Assembly (NCBI GenBank): GCA_036365515.1 | Contig: CM070877.1 | Coordinates: 16,572,201-16,636,200, forward strand | Length of the DNA stretch: 64,000 bases | Source of the DNA: Torymus aiolomorphi | Taxonomy: Eukaryota; Arthropoda; Insecta; Hymenoptera; Torymidae | Direction of reading: 5' to 3' | Shown: positions 24,195 through 36,829 of the stretch, in pieces | Layout: each line of letters opens with the position of its first letter | Numbering within the stretch: the first letter of the stretch is position 1 | Position numbers and translations under genes: made by a program | Notes under the pieces: generated by a model | What the model was told of the DNA's origin: nothing | The model's input: only the letters and a program-made list of their open reading frames with translations | Database searches by the model: none

Positions 24195-24715
24195 ACAATG
24201 AACAATTTGAATGTACTTACTTACTTATAATTTGTTCAGCATACAATGACTCAAAGAAGTAAAAGACTTTCACTGGTACGTATTTGATTTCTTTTACAAA
24301 ATCATAAATATTATTATTTTATAGATAGATATTATACAGAAAAAACGTCTATACTTGCCTTATTTTATACTTTCGTAGAAAGTTTTATATTAACAATATT
24401 ATTATTTGTACAGTCATGAAAAAAATTATTACCATTTGTAAAGAGTACTTATTGAATAGATGAGACTTGAAGAATTAAAAGGACTAGACAAATTGTGTTG
24501 TAAGAACGTACTTAAAAAATTATCTTTTAAAAAACGTGTTGATTGTTTAAAAAAAATATTTAAGCTCTCATTAAAGTTTTTGGTACTCAGTTTGACGGAT
24601 GTTGAGAGAGAGGGCGAGGGAGAGGAAGAGGAAGAGGGATGAGGGATGAGGGGGAGGGGGAGCGGAAGGGGGATAGGGGGAGGAGGAGGGGAGAGGAAGA
24701 GGCGGTTTTTCAGCA
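24195..24715 (+). repeat. Interspersed repeat family with purine-tract end, copy 1
   Basis: It matches two inverted copies at 59.6-60.8 kb over several hundred bases. Shared blocks include ATAATTTGTTCAGCATACAA, CTTGCCTTATTTTATACTTT, CGTGTTGATT and CAGTTTGACGGATGTTGAGA, followed in each copy by a long purine (GA/GGGA) tract. A 60-codon open frame (24460-24642) is a by-product; the other copies break it. Confidence 0.75.
24606..24706. repeat. Purine-rich (GA/GGGA) tract
   Basis: About 100 bases of nearly pure purine on the + strand, forming the end of the repeat copy above. Confidence 0.9.
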
Positions 24716-24719
24716 CGGG

Positions 24720-25599
<880 letters not shown>

Positions 25600-25779
25600 A
25601 CCTGAAAGAATGTGAATTATGTATATAACATGAATACCACATATGTTTAAACCAATGTAAAACACCACACAACTTATGTAACTGTTTTGTAGCAAAATAA
25701 TCTCCCAAGAGATTAGAGTTGCTTAAAAAAAAAATTTAAGATTTTTTCCCTAAGATGGTTAATTAAGATTATAGCCCTA

Positions 25780-26500
25780 CACGGAGAGAAATTTTAGAGT
25801 AAAAATTACCAAGGTGCCTTGGTAGCGCATGGATAGACTGTCAAAAGCCGTGATATTCCCAGGTTTCTAATACAATTTATAAGTTTCCCAAGAAAAACTA
25901 CCATAACCACTTAAAAAAAATACCAAATTATCTGAATAAAAATTACCAGAAACACTGGTAAAAATTGAGATCTAGTCATTTTTACAAGGTAACCTAAGAA
26001 TTTTTACTAAGAAAACTGATAAATTTTACCAAATAACCTGGTATTTGTGTACTCGCGCATGCGCACTGCACATTATTGTGTTTCAGAAGATTGATACTAG
26101 AGGCGTGCGCGACGTTAAAATGAAAACAATACACATATTTTCAGTAAGTAATAACGGCGATTCAAATGACTGTTGGTAACAGCTTCTGTGGCGCAGTCGG
26201 TAGAACGTCGGACTCTCAACCCAAAGATCGTCGGATCGAATCCCGCTTCCGTAAAAATTTTTTTTCAGTTTAATGTTTTTTCATCATTGTTTCTGTTTCT
26301 ATTTCTATATTAAAATACTATATATCCATCAATATGGATAAAAAAAGATAATTTTTTTAATTTAATAAATTAACTAAAAAAATTTTACCAAGGCACTTTG
26401 GTAAAAAGTTTGAAATTGTCAGTCTGTCCATCCATTACCATAGAAACTGGTAATTTTGTCTCGAATATTTGTAATTTTCACTACAAAATTTCTCTCCGTG
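25780..26500 (+). mobile_element. TA-flanked MITE carrying a tRNA-like module (element A)
   Basis: It is bounded by TA (25778-25779, 26501-26502) and inverted ends CACGGAGAGAAATTTT and AAAATTTCTCTCCGTG. The interior holds repeated short blocks of the form AAAATTACCA...TGGTAA. A tRNA-like sequence sits at 26182-26252. There is no transposase. TA duplication suggests mobilisation by a Tc1/mariner-type transposase. It shares its layout with element B at 35121-36123. Confidence 0.75.
26182..26252 (+). pseudogene. tRNA-like sequence (Pol III A and B boxes) inside element A
   Basis: TGGCGCAGTCGGTAGAACG fits an A box plus D arm, and GGATCGAATCC fits a B box with one change. The anticodon-arm region is CGGACTCTCAACCCAA. 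Acceptor, anticodon and T stems do not pair properly, so this is not a working tRNA. It ends in CCGTAAAAATTTTTT, a possible Pol III stop. It resembles the head of a SINE. Confidence 0.65.
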
Positions 26501-26502
26501 TA

Positions 26503-28650
26503 GTAATTTTTGATAAAACGCGACTAGCTAGACAACATTTTATCAATTCATAAGTTCAAAAATAATGACGACGTTGATTAAAATTATCAGTCGATTTCAA
26601 ATATGCCTTCAAATTGTCTAGCAAATTATTAATATAAATCACAGTAACCCTAAAGCGAACTAAAATTCGGGAAAAAATTACAATCAATTATAGTAAAAAT
26701 TCCTTTTCTGTGCTTATTTTCCCAACTTTATTGGATAGCAATGTGCTCATTTTTAGCATAAAATTTTTCTTTATATATTACAATGTTACTACAAAATGAT
26801 ATTATAATTAACCGGTTCCCACTAATAATAACCACATAACATTTTCGAATCCGCACACGTGCATACTCTACCAATAAATGAGTCTCGCGAAGAAAATCAC
26901 GTCTCGGTTTCTCGACGATTTAATAAAGCCCGAAGTCCGACTCCGCGCGCACACGCGTATGTCTCGAAATAGGTATGTAAATCTCATCTAGACTCGACGC
27001 GATCGCGCAAACAATATATCTATCGCTTCGTATAGGCTTTTCGACATGTCGCAAAACAGGAAATCTCGATTGCGACCACGATAAACTCCTGTTCTGGCGC
27101 GTATAGAGTGAGAAGAGCATAAAAGTGCTGGGGAATGTTATATAGTATCAATCTTCGAACCTTTTTTGCTCGATTCACGATCGAAGAGAAAATTCGAGTC
27201 GAAATCGTGACTTTTCAAAAAGTTAGAAAGGAAATTTTATCAGGATTAATAGTTTGTTTTTGGCAAAAAAGTTGTTTTGAAAGTGCTATTTTGTCAGTTG
27301 ATTATTTTCACTAGAAGTTTCTTACGAAATTCTTTGATTCTTTGTATAAACACGTTTCAAAGATATAAAACTCTAAGTTTATCATGACTATAGTTCTATT
27401 TATAATAAGTAGATAATTCCTTATATTATTTCATGAATCGTCAGGTTCCTTCGTCTGAAAATAAATATGAAGACACTTAATGATCTCAACGATGAATTGT
27501 CTTTTCTCTGGAAACGAAAAAATTCTATAAACAATGGACAGTCCCATAATTTGATTGGGCAAGTTTTCTATCCGTTTCGGGAACGAATTTTTTTCAACTA
27601 AAAGTATCTATTAAATTTTCGCAAGATAGAGAAACATTTTAAAATTAAAATATGGATGCCCATTTTTCATGATGACCTATAGGTAGAATCGCAAAAAAAT
27701 AATGTATGGGAAGAATGTTGAGGAAATAATAGTTTTAAAAAATGATTTATTGGTTAACGAATTGATAAATCATGAAAAATTTAATTATTAGCAAAAATTG
27801 GAAGAGTTAAAAAGTTAAAAGATAATTATAAAATTAAGCAGGGCAGCCAATTAAGTGCATACAGAATTAAGATTAGTCAGACCATTCAAAACAATAGTCA
27901 GAATTTAATTAATATTCTTGTACGATATCAATATAACCAATGAATCATCTTTCAAGACAACCGATTTGTATACAAATTTTCTAGTGCGAAATGTAAATAC
28001 ATGTAAAGTAAATATAAATATTGATTGAAAAGCACGTGGTATTACAGGTTCAAAAGCAAAACACATAAAACTTTAATAACAAGTACAATAGACACGTTTT
28101 AATTCCTTTAATAATGTTATATTCTATGTAACTATAAATTAATTTTAAAGTACAGACAGCAATAATTTAGCAGAGGTACCTCTAATAATAATTCGTCAAC
28201 ATACTATACCACGTGTATACATTTTAATTTTAGTAATGAGTAAGAATTTTCGTTACCCAAATACTCATTAGGCTTCTTTTCGTAAAAGCCGAGATTAAAA
28301 CCAATTTCGTATACTGACCCTAAATTACACACCTGCAATTACAGTTGTACAATAGAGAATTTTAATTGGCTGTACACGAAATTATTCTCGTCTCGAGTAG
28401 TGTTTTTTTCGTCAGGAAACACATAAATTAAGATTCCCCGCGCTCACATAGAACAGCCTTATTCCACCTCTCTATACAATATTTTCAACTGGATTAAAAA
28501 AGCATTAAGATTCTTCTTGTTCTTCAACAAAAATAAAAAAAAAGTGCTTTCAAAATGACGCACGCATATATTTTTAGTCCACGTGCGTACCGAAAAATAA
28601 AATTTTTGTATTACATTTGTATTACATTTGTAATTTTTTGTTTTCTTTCA
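26503..28650. other. AT-rich sequence, no gene seen
   Basis: The only notable part is a GC-richer patch at about 26880-27110, with A+C-rich sequence to its left and G+T-rich sequence to its right. No exon was recognised. Confidence 0.45.
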
Positions 28651-28678
28651 CTTGTCTCTCTCTCTCTCTCTCTCTCTC
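28651..28678. repeat. (TC)n microsatellite
   Basis: Short TC run upstream of the CncC promoter region. Confidence 0.85.
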
Positions 28679-28739
28679 ATCTCCCCCATCCGGTGTCTTC
28701 CGACCGGTCCTGAGCGTGCCTGTACCAGCGCCGCATCAC

Positions 28740-30037
28740 CAAACGACGGTACATCTGTATACAAACACAGACACACTACATGTGCACGCACTTACCGAAA
28801 ATCCGCGCAGCAGTCAGTCAACTCTCCGGCTAAAAAGTTACCATTACGCCTCTCCTCCACAAAAAATCTCAGCTCCGAGGAAAATTTTCATAAGCAATTA
28901 CAATCATACGTTATAAACGTGTCCCCTCTCTCTGGATCTCTCATCTAACCCTCCCACTTTGTACGGCAGTGGTGTGGCGCGCGTGGTGGGACGATACGTA
29001 TACGTACGGTGCGGGTGCGGCACGCGTTGAACGTACGATACGTCCCTGGCCGGCCGACGTTGCCGCAGCGACGACTGCTGAGTCACACGCGCCCGCGCGC
29101 TCGTCCAGTCCGCACACGGCACGAACTCTCTCGCAACCTCTCACGTATACCTACTATATATATATATAGTCCGTCTGTCCGCCTCATTTCTTCTGCTCGG
29201 CCCGCGAACGGACACCGAAAAAAAAGCGCACAAGTGTACGCAACAGTTCGGCAAATCATCGAAGATGTCGTAGTTTGCTGATGAGAATTCGACGAGCTCG
29301 CGATCGGACGCGAGTGATGCCGCAGGAGGTACATACACATAACACGTGTCCGTTAGTGAGAAAAAGGAGCGTGCGCAGTGCAGAGCGCATAACGAGTGTA
29401 TTATTGCAACCGGAGCACGGAGTTTGACATCAGCCGACTGGCAGTGTATAAGCGTCGTCAGCTACACACCCACACGTATCAGCGGCGGGCGATCATCAGA
29501 GTTCACTCGGCGTCATTGATAATAATTTTGAATACACACACACTTCCAGCAGAGGCTCTCCCTCTCTCTCACTCCTGCATATGTGCACAGGTGTGCGCGC
29601 GCGCGCGCGTCAGTGATAAGAGAGCGGAACGGACCGCTATTATATATAATACACACACGTGTGCATCTCTCTGGCGGGAAATTCAAACTCGCGGAGGCAA
29701 GAAAGAGAGAGATAGAGCAATAAGCAGCGTGTATTTCGAGGTTATTATTTCCGAGCAAGTGGTGAGTGACCTGTGCGCGAGCGAGCGCGACGTAGGAGGT
29801 GGGGGAGAGCAGAGCCGCCGCCGCTGCCGCTGCCGCTGCAGTCACGGAGGAGAGCAATAGCAGCAGCTTTTATTTCCGAGCCTCTCGGCGAGGAGGAGCA
29901 GCCGCAGTTGTTTGTTCGTTCACGCTGCGCGAGCGAGCGAGCGTCAGCTGATCGCACCGCTGCGTGCATTGTACACGCGATTATTAGACATACTTACACG
30001 CGCGGAGGGATAAGGATAGTCGTCAAGGATACAAGAA
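28740..30037 (+). promoter_or_regulatory. cnc: CncC promoter and first 5' UTR exon
   Basis: This is a GC/CpG-rich block with A+C-rich sequence before it (28740-28960) and G+T-rich sequence after it (30060-30300). It precedes the spliced leader of the CncC exon. Two good splice donors could end the leader exon: GTG|GTGAGTGA at 29762 and GAA|GTAAGA at 30038. Either would join the acceptor at 31140. Many stops in all frames argue for leader rather than coding sequence. The transcription start is not determinable here. Confidence 0.55.
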
Positions 30038-31140
30038 GTAAGATGGAGCTTTGAGTGTACAGCTATATATTGTGCTCGCGTGGCGTGCTTTGGAGCAGAC
30101 TAACTTCGAAAGAGCTGATTGGAAATTGGAATGGAGGAATAGGACCTCCGGGGCGTTTGTTTTGGTTTGGATATAGTGCAAAAAGTGTTGTTAACTCCGG
30201 AACTAGAATCAAAGTTTGAACAAAAGACGGCCTACGGGTGGTTTGAGATGTTTTAGAGTCGGGATATCAGTTTGTTAATACTGAAAATTAATATTTCGAG
30301 CATTACTCAAGTTCTGAAAATTTAATGTTTTGAAAATTTCGAATGTAAATGTTTATTCAGTGTACAAAACACGGTTATTCATTTCAGAGCAGGCCTTGCT
30401 TTTTTTAAATTAGCATTTTTGTTTAGTCTGTGAGAACGTTTCTTTGTGATTTTTGTGTGTCTTGAGAAAAGCTTTTCAATTGAAAGTCTTTCTGAACTGT
30501 TTGAACTTTATCGCACAACTGCTAAACTTTATTGATAAGCTTCTTGAATTAATATTAAAAAGCAACATTTTTTTCCTTGCGTATTTAATGCAATCTCGAG
30601 TTGCCATTATTTTTTTTCAAACATTTTTTTGTGCGCTGCAATAAATTTGCAAATATTTGTAAGGAAAGAAATTGTTTACTATGCAAAATTCTTTTTTATA
30701 TAGATTAAGAGAAGTGGTATCCTTAAAATGGCCAGACAACATAGATAAGTTTTTATGGTATTTAAATTTTATTACAAAATATAGTATGCAGTTATAAATT
30801 TTAGTAAAAAATTTAATTCTGAATATCTTGATTATCTAGAAAATATTTTTATCTAATTGACGTATTATTCCATCTTAATACATTATTCATTTGATAATGG
30901 TACAATGAAAGCAATTTTTTTATGATTTTAAGACATTTACTCCATTTCAAATATTCTAACAGTCTGCTCCAAAAGGTATTTATTGATCTGCATTTAAAAT
31001 TGATTGGCTTGTCTGCATGAATATTTTGCTGTTTGTTCCTCAAGTTTAATGCAGATAAATAACTTCAATGAAAATGATAAATTGCACAAATCTTATCTGT
31101 GCAAGAGTTGTTTTTTCATTATTTATCTTTCTTTCTACAG
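30038..31140 (+). other. cnc: Intron in the CncC 5' UTR
   Basis: It runs from the donor at 30038 (or 29762) to a strong acceptor, TTTATCTTTCTTTCTACAG, ending at 31140. It is AT-rich with no recognised feature. Confidence 0.5.
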
Positions 31141-31531
31141 GTGTTGAAAAAAGTGAATTCGACAGAGTCACAATGAAGAATCAAAAGTGAAATCAAAATG
31201 ATTAATTTAGTTAAACTCATACTCTAAAAATAGTGAAGTGCAAAAGTACTCAAAAATTCAATCATAATGTTCCACATATTGATTGTACTTAACACGAGAG
31301 CAAAGAATCTGTGACAAAAACTTTCAAGATTCAGTGAAAGTGTCTGTGATAAAAAAAATTTAATTTAATGTGTAGAAAAGCAAAGTATAAATACTTTGAC
31401 AGCTCTATAAGCATAAGTAAATTAAGTTAGTGCACAAGTGTGTTGTCATAAATGTACAAACTGTGATAGTTCAATACATAGACACACCCTAAACTTATTT
31501 AGTTTGTGCTAGAAGCAACAATTGCCAAAAC
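31141..31531 (+). promoter_or_regulatory. cnc: CncC 5' UTR exon with five upstream ORFs
   Basis: It follows the acceptor at 31140 and runs to the CncC ATG. Five upstream ATGs occur at 31173, 31198, 31267, 31368 and 31452. They open ORFs of 5, 9, 15, 20 and 4 codons, and every one stops before 31532. This layout would reduce basal translation and could allow stress-dependent re-initiation. The ORFs are seen directly; regulation is inference. Confidence 0.65.
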
Positions 31532-31984
31532 ATGCTGAACCTCAAGAAATTCTACAGTGACGAGCTGTTGCAGCTGGCCCTGCTTCTCTCACTGCTCAGG
31601 GTGGACCCTGAATCCTACCTCGGCCTGGACATCCAGACCATTGGAGTAAACTCGCTGGACCTGTACAATGGCTCGGGCTGGCACACCGACTCTCACACGA
31701 TAATCCATAGGCCAGCTTTTGTTCACCCCAAGAACCTTGACTCGATGCTGTTAAACTACGAGAGAGATTTGTTTGAAGACTTAAACGCTCTAGGCCGATA
31801 CAATAGAATAAACATTGAGAACAACGATATACACGCTTATTTACTGAACGTCGAAGAGAAAGCTGGTCCAAGTACTGAATTGACAAATGCCACTGACAAT
31901 GCCAGAAATGCTACTTCTCCAGATCCTCCTGTGGCGAGTCAGACTATGACTGAGGGCTTAGGAGTGGCTGAACTCACCCAAGAG
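31532..31984 (+). CDS. cnc: cap-n-collar isoform C (CncC/NRF1-like) N-terminal exon
   Basis: CncC is the insect NRF1/NRF2-type bZIP factor of the oxidative, xenobiotic and proteasome stress response. The exon encodes residues 1-151. MLNLKKFYSDELLQLALLL resembles the NRF1 N-terminus, and LLQLALLLSLLRV (12-24) is the hydrophobic ER-anchoring segment. HPKNLDSMLLNYERDLFEDL (65-84) and HAYLLN (101-106) align with the NRF1 HPKSID and NAWLVH regions. Y103-L104 lies where human NRF1 is cut by the DDI2 protease (W103-L104). N-glycosylation sequons occur at N46, N119 and N126. The frame stays open to 32005, but the family homology ends at LTQE, immediately before a donor (GAG|GTAGAG, 31985). Orthologues continue there with a DIDLI-type motif, so the exon ends at 31984 in phase 0. 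The start context CAAAACATG is good. The remaining exons lie outside the window. Confidence 0.9.
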
Positions 31985-32679
31985 GTAGAGAGGATATTTA
32001 CTTAGAAAGATACACAACATTTTTGTGTGGTAATACATGTCTATAATGTAAGAAAGGAGTGGTTTTTTTCCACACAGAATTGTTGAAGTATCTTTCCTTT
32101 AAATAATTTAATAATTTTTAACAAACTTGTACATATAGATAATGGAAATCTAGTATAGACAAGTTAGTATAGTTTTTGTTACAAGGTGAGCAATAAATAA
32201 TATGCTTATTTATTGTGTGGTAATGTTAATATAGAATTTTCAGACAATATAGGTACCAAAAAAGTATATTACATTTATTATATATGTTAAATTGATATTT
32301 AATATAATTGCTAGTTATTCTAAGAATATATATAATTGCCATTAAAATCATTATTAAATATTCTAAGAATAATGATAATTGGGCAACAAAGCATATAACT
32401 ACCAGAAAGTAATGCAAATTTTTTTCTGCATTACTTATATATTAACTAAAACAGGTAATAAAATTAGCATAAGCAACTTATTGTATTAATTATAAAGCAC
32501 GTATGGTTTAAAAGGTTAAATAATGAATCGTGATAACTGATAAGATAAGGCACAATTAATGTTTAAATGATTAAAATTAATACATATATACATGCGTATC
32601 CTCCTATACATAACAATTAAAAGAAAAAATACCGTCAAACCTTTTAAATTTTATAAAAAATAATAGTATATTACGCACC
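31985..32679. other. Start of the intron after the CncC exon
   Basis: AT-rich intronic sequence with nothing recognised. The six codons that read through the donor (VERIFT, stop at 32005) are unlikely to be used. Confidence 0.6.
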
Positions 32680-32826
32680 TAGGGATGAAAAAACTTGGAC
32701 TGGCCAATTTTTCTCCCGTGGTGCGTATACTATTTTTCGTCATACCCGGGCCGAAAATACCGCATTCCCGTTTTTGCGCCGGGAGGGAATGTGGTACTTT
32801 CGGCCAGGGTATGGCGAAAAGTATTA
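32680..32826. repeat. Palindrome with GC-rich core, plus shared repeat edge
   Basis: ATACTATTTTTCGTCATACC (32727 on) pairs with GGTATGGCGAAAAGTATTAT (ending 32826), and the inner stem carries GGCCGAAAATACCGCATTCCC. The left edge, TATTACGCACCTAGGGA, is shared with 61375-61395 (TATTACGCACCTTGGGA), marking a dispersed family. Confidence 0.8.
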
Positions 32827-33072
32827 TCAATCATCAATTAATTAATCGCAAAATTATTAATCGACCTTTACCCAAACATCACAATTAATCCACTACTTGA
32901 ATAATATGAAAACACATACTCAATCGACCAGCGATCCACGCGGATCATCAAAATAACAATGACTTACGAAAAAAAGAAGAAGAAGAAAGACAGCCGACGC
33001 AGCCTAGACCCAATAAGCCACGAGCCGTATTATACCCGATCATTAAATTCGCGGCTCTCCGCCGTCTACTTT

Positions 33073-33075
<3 letters not shown>

Positions 33076-33104
<29 letters not shown>
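33076..33104. repeat. (CA)n microsatellite
   Basis: Short CA run followed by a GC alternating stretch. Confidence 0.9.
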
Positions 33105-33106
<2 letters not shown>

Positions 33107-33179
33107 GCGCGTGCACATCCGACTCTTTTCATATCAATAAAAATCAATTAATATCAAATTAGCCAACCCTTATCTCTTT

Positions 33180-33480
33180 GTTCTACTCGCGTGTGTGCCT
33201 CTCTTTCGCTCGTTCTCTCTCGCGATTCTCTTATCTGCACGCGCGCTGCAGACACGATAATTAAGTACGTGACGCGCGGGAGATTATAGAAAATGTCCGC
33301 TCGATTTCCTTCCTGCCCCGTTGGGTTGCGTGCGTAGATACTTAGACGATGCGCGTCGCGGGTATTACCAGAGAAAACGTGGGATTAGTGTCCGGCTTGT
33401 TCTCGAGCGTTTGCGGAGTGAAAAGGAGCGAAATTATTAGGTGTAGAGGGAATTCGATGATGATGCGGCGACGCGTATTC
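33180..33480. promoter_or_regulatory. CpG-rich block with strand-skew switch 1
   Basis: GC-rich, many CG dinucleotides. Left flank is A+C-rich, right flank (GTGGGATTAGTGTCCGGC...) is G+T-rich. Candidate enhancer or cryptic promoter by composition only. Confidence 0.3.
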
Positions 33481-34599
33481 AAGGTTGATATATGTGGAAA
33501 TTACTTTCTCGAGAATAACCTTTTTTTGTGCATTTATATATGAGTAACTAAATAAATTAATATTTTGAAATTTTTTCAAACTCTTGGCGACTAGTGACTA
33601 ATTGATGGTTGCAAATATATTGCACACGAATCTTTCTATTTTAAGAAAGTTCAAAATCCTCGAACTCCTCATCTTCATGATTTTAAAAAAATTCAGACTT
33701 TCTATAATATAAACACTCGCAGACTTCTAATCTGCATAATAAATACAGAGCTCGTTCTCCATTTAACGGCGAACTGTAACTATGTCAAACGCAGCCTACA
33801 CCTATATATACCGTACCGTACACTCTGCACTTTGTAATTTTACTCCTTTTTAAAATAGCCGCAGCAGGCACTCATATAGCGTGTCAAACGGCCATTACAC
33901 GCTGCAACGGCGTATATGTGGGTGTATCTTCTCCCAATTTCGAGAGTACCAGTAAATGTGGAGTTATTTTTTAACGATTGAGGGCAGATAAGGAATGCGG
34001 GGATTTGTGGGGATGAATTATATGTCTATGGATTCTGCTCGGTTAATTGCACGAAAATAACTGTTTTTCATCGCGGCGTGTTTTCTTCTATGACGCTTCC
34101 TGTCTTATATATAGAGTTCTGGCTAATCAGTTGCTGTGTACCAGAGGCAGCAATTGCACGTGTCACTTTTTCCGCGTATTTACGTGTGAATGGCGTATGC
34201 ATGTACTTTCCAAATTGTTAGGAAAACGAAGTAGATTCTCTTTTTCCTACTTTCAGCAGTTATTCGCTTATGATAAACATCATTTTTCTTTAATACATGG
34301 AACGATGATAATAATAAATTGCAGTTTTCTAAAGATTACCACAGGATTTTCTAGAGCTGATACCCACACATACTGTAAAATCCAAAAACTTACTACTGTT
34401 CATAAAAAATGTCACTAAAAAACAATTAAAAATATTTGCAATATCCTCCACACACAATTCTTTTCCACCCAATAAATCGTACTCATTATCCACTCCTCCA
34501 CTGCACTTCACTCTCGATTTACCGGAAGATTACCGGCTCTCCAATCTCACCGCCTCCACAAAAACAGAACTAAAAAAAATTAACACCAGCCAAAACCTC

Positions 34600-35100
34600 T
34601 CCTCTAATTATCGCTCGCTTGGCAACCACACATCACACACATACATACCAGCACGTCGTTATCAGGGTAAACAAATGCGCTCCCGCAAAAATAGCCCACG
34701 TGAAAATCTTTCCTCCTCCTCCGCCACTCTCCTCTCCCCCAGAAATAACTTTTTCGCGTTCTGCGCTGCGCTCCGTACGTCATCGTCCTCCGAGAACGAC
34801 GACCTCGTTCTTTTTTCTGCGCGCGCGCGAGCGCTTTTCCTCGCGGCTCCTTTTTTGCGCAGAGAGCGATCTCGAAACGCTGCGGCCTTGGCGAGCTAGA
34901 GCCTATATATATATATATATATATATGCGAGCAGCAGCCTGCGCGTATAGGATTATGGGCGAAGTCTCTCTCCCTTTTGCGACGATGGTTAATTGGACTT
35001 TCGGGGTGTAGGTTAATTGGGCGAGATTGGAAGTAGGTGGAGGTGAGGTGCTTTTCCTTTGTGTTTTTGGAGAGCTTTGGTGGGCGATTTGTTCGTACCG
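34600..35100. promoter_or_regulatory. CpG-rich block with strand-skew switch 2
   Basis: This is the clearest example of the pattern. 34390-34720 is strongly C- and A-rich, the centre is GC-alternating, and 34960-35095 is strongly G- and T-rich (GGGGTGTAGGTTAATTGGG). A (TA)n run sits at 34903-34926. Candidate bidirectional regulatory element. Confidence 0.35.
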
Positions 35101-35120
35101 TCAAGTTTCAGACAGGTGTA

Positions 35121-36123
35121 CACTGAGAAAAATGTTGTAGTAAATTTTATTATAACTGTAATAAAAATTACTATAAAGTATAGGAAGGGTGAGACAAATA
35201 CACTTTATGCTGCATTTTTATTATAATTGTATGAATAATTACAAAATTTCTTGTAATTTTTATGACAGTTGTTGATTAGAAAGTATTACGAAATAAAAGA
35301 AAAATTGCTATACACATAGCAAAAACTGTGATATAATAAAATTTAAAATATATGCTTTTAATTTTTATTAGAATAGAATATAAATTTTATTTTGTAGCGT
35401 TTAAATTTTATTTTGTAGCGTATAAATTTTATTTTGTAGCGTATTAAAAATTACTATAAATATAGTAAAAAGTGCCACATTCAAAAATTGCTACAGGCCA
35501 TAAGAAAGTTTGCTATCCAACATAGTAAAAATTGCTACAACATTAGTACTTTCTGCGTAGATCAAGGCGCCCACGTGTCTGATTGAGGTTATGTTTCTAC
35601 GGGAATTTCACTTTGTCTTGCTTTTAAGTTTACAAAATATTCAAAACCTTACTTCAATTATTTTATTTTTATATTATGCACATTAATGATAAGTTTCTTT
35701 GTGTTATCAAAGTTATTTATTGTCATTATTTAATATTATCTGAAATTTTCTTGAAATCGATGGTTTGACATGTACAAGTTCCAAAATTTTACACTCAAGA
35801 ATCCTATTTGGGTAAATGGTTAGCGCGTCCGATTGCCGCGGTGAAGGTTGCAGGTTCGATCCCAACGCTCGTAAAAAAAATATTTTTATTTCTCATTTTA
35901 ATTTATTTTCACATTAAATATTGTATGATTAGAGTCTGAAAATAGTTCTGAAAATAGGAAGAACGAGAAAAAATTTAATTTTTTGAAATTTAAGGTCATT
36001 CATAAAAATTACTATGTTGCATAGCAAAAATTGTTATAATTTCGATTTGTCCCTCCGTTCCTACAAAATATAGTCATTTTTCTTGTGTTTATAATAAATT
36101 TTACTGCAACATTTCTCTCAGTG
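35121..36123 (+). mobile_element. TA-flanked MITE carrying a tRNA-like module (element B)
   Basis: It is bounded by TA (35119-35120, 36124-36125) and inverted ends CACTGAGAAAAATGTTGTAG and CTGCAACATTTCTCTCAGTG. The interior has many short blocks of the form AAAATTACTA, a threefold direct repeat near 35385-35450 (AAATTTTATTTTGTAGCGT), and a tRNA-like module at 35804-35872. It has no transposase. Layout and end type match element A. Confidence 0.75.
35804..35872 (+). pseudogene. tRNA-like sequence (Pol III A and B boxes) inside element B
   Basis: GGGTAAATGGTTAGCG fits an A box/D arm, and GGTTCGATCCC is a perfect B box. The anticodon-arm region reads TCCGATTGCCGCGGTGA. Stems pair poorly, so it is not a working tRNA. 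It ends in CTCGTAAAAAAAATATTTTT, like the module in element A. Confidence 0.65.
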
Positions 36124-36829
36124 TATATATAGTTGGCATCGTTTATCATTCTGATGACGAATAATGGCAGTCGGCGATGGTTTTATTTTCGTCCTTTTAC
36201 GGTGGTTCGAAGTTGGTTAACGCATTTTTATACGCGATTGAGAATTAAAAGTCGTTCCACTTTCCTCGAGTGCATATAGGAGAAATAAATTTTTGATTCG
36301 TGAAAAGTTTTTTTAATAAAAAGTAGTCATGTAATCATACTTTCCATACAAATATTTAATCTATAATAATTATGATTTTGAGACACTTTAGAGAATAACA
36401 TTTCCATGTGCACATGCATAGGTTGACATTTCTTGTAGCAAAATATTAACACCAGGATATACACTGTAATTTCAATTCCAATAAAAAATAATGTTTCTCC
36501 AAAAACCACTCGCTCTTGTTAACTTTCATGCTTGAGTCTTTAATTTCCATATTATATTATTCGAAAAGTACGATTTTCACTCCAGGTATAAAACTTTCTC
36601 CTCGCGCTGACGCACAGACACGCAGGTTCATACACAGACGCATAGAAAAATAAAATACCTCCCTTAATTACAATCGCACTGGAATTCACATCAATATATT
36701 ATACCTGACCTCGCGCATACTTTACAACCGCAGCTCTTCTATCTCTCGATGTCACTGAACCTCACTCCTTGTCGAACATTTTAACAATCTCCTCCCTTTT
36801 GGAAACGCAATAACCAACCTCGCTCTTCT

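Noticed and set aside
24460..24642. 60-residue open frame in the repeat copy
   Set aside because: Other copies of the same repeat have stops or frameshifts in the corresponding positions.
26182..26252. Functional tRNA gene (also at 35804-35872)
   Set aside because: A and B boxes are present, but acceptor, anticodon and T stems have too many mismatches. Both lie inside MITEs, so they are annotated as tRNA-like modules.
28969..29860. Several overlapping open frames of 60-150 residues
   Set aside because: They are overlapping frames in both strands of a CpG-rich promoter/leader, with Arg/Ala-rich content and no homology.
31985..32005. Read-through end of the CncC frame as the true C-terminus
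   Set aside because: CncC orthologues continue past this point, and a donor falls exactly at the homology boundary.
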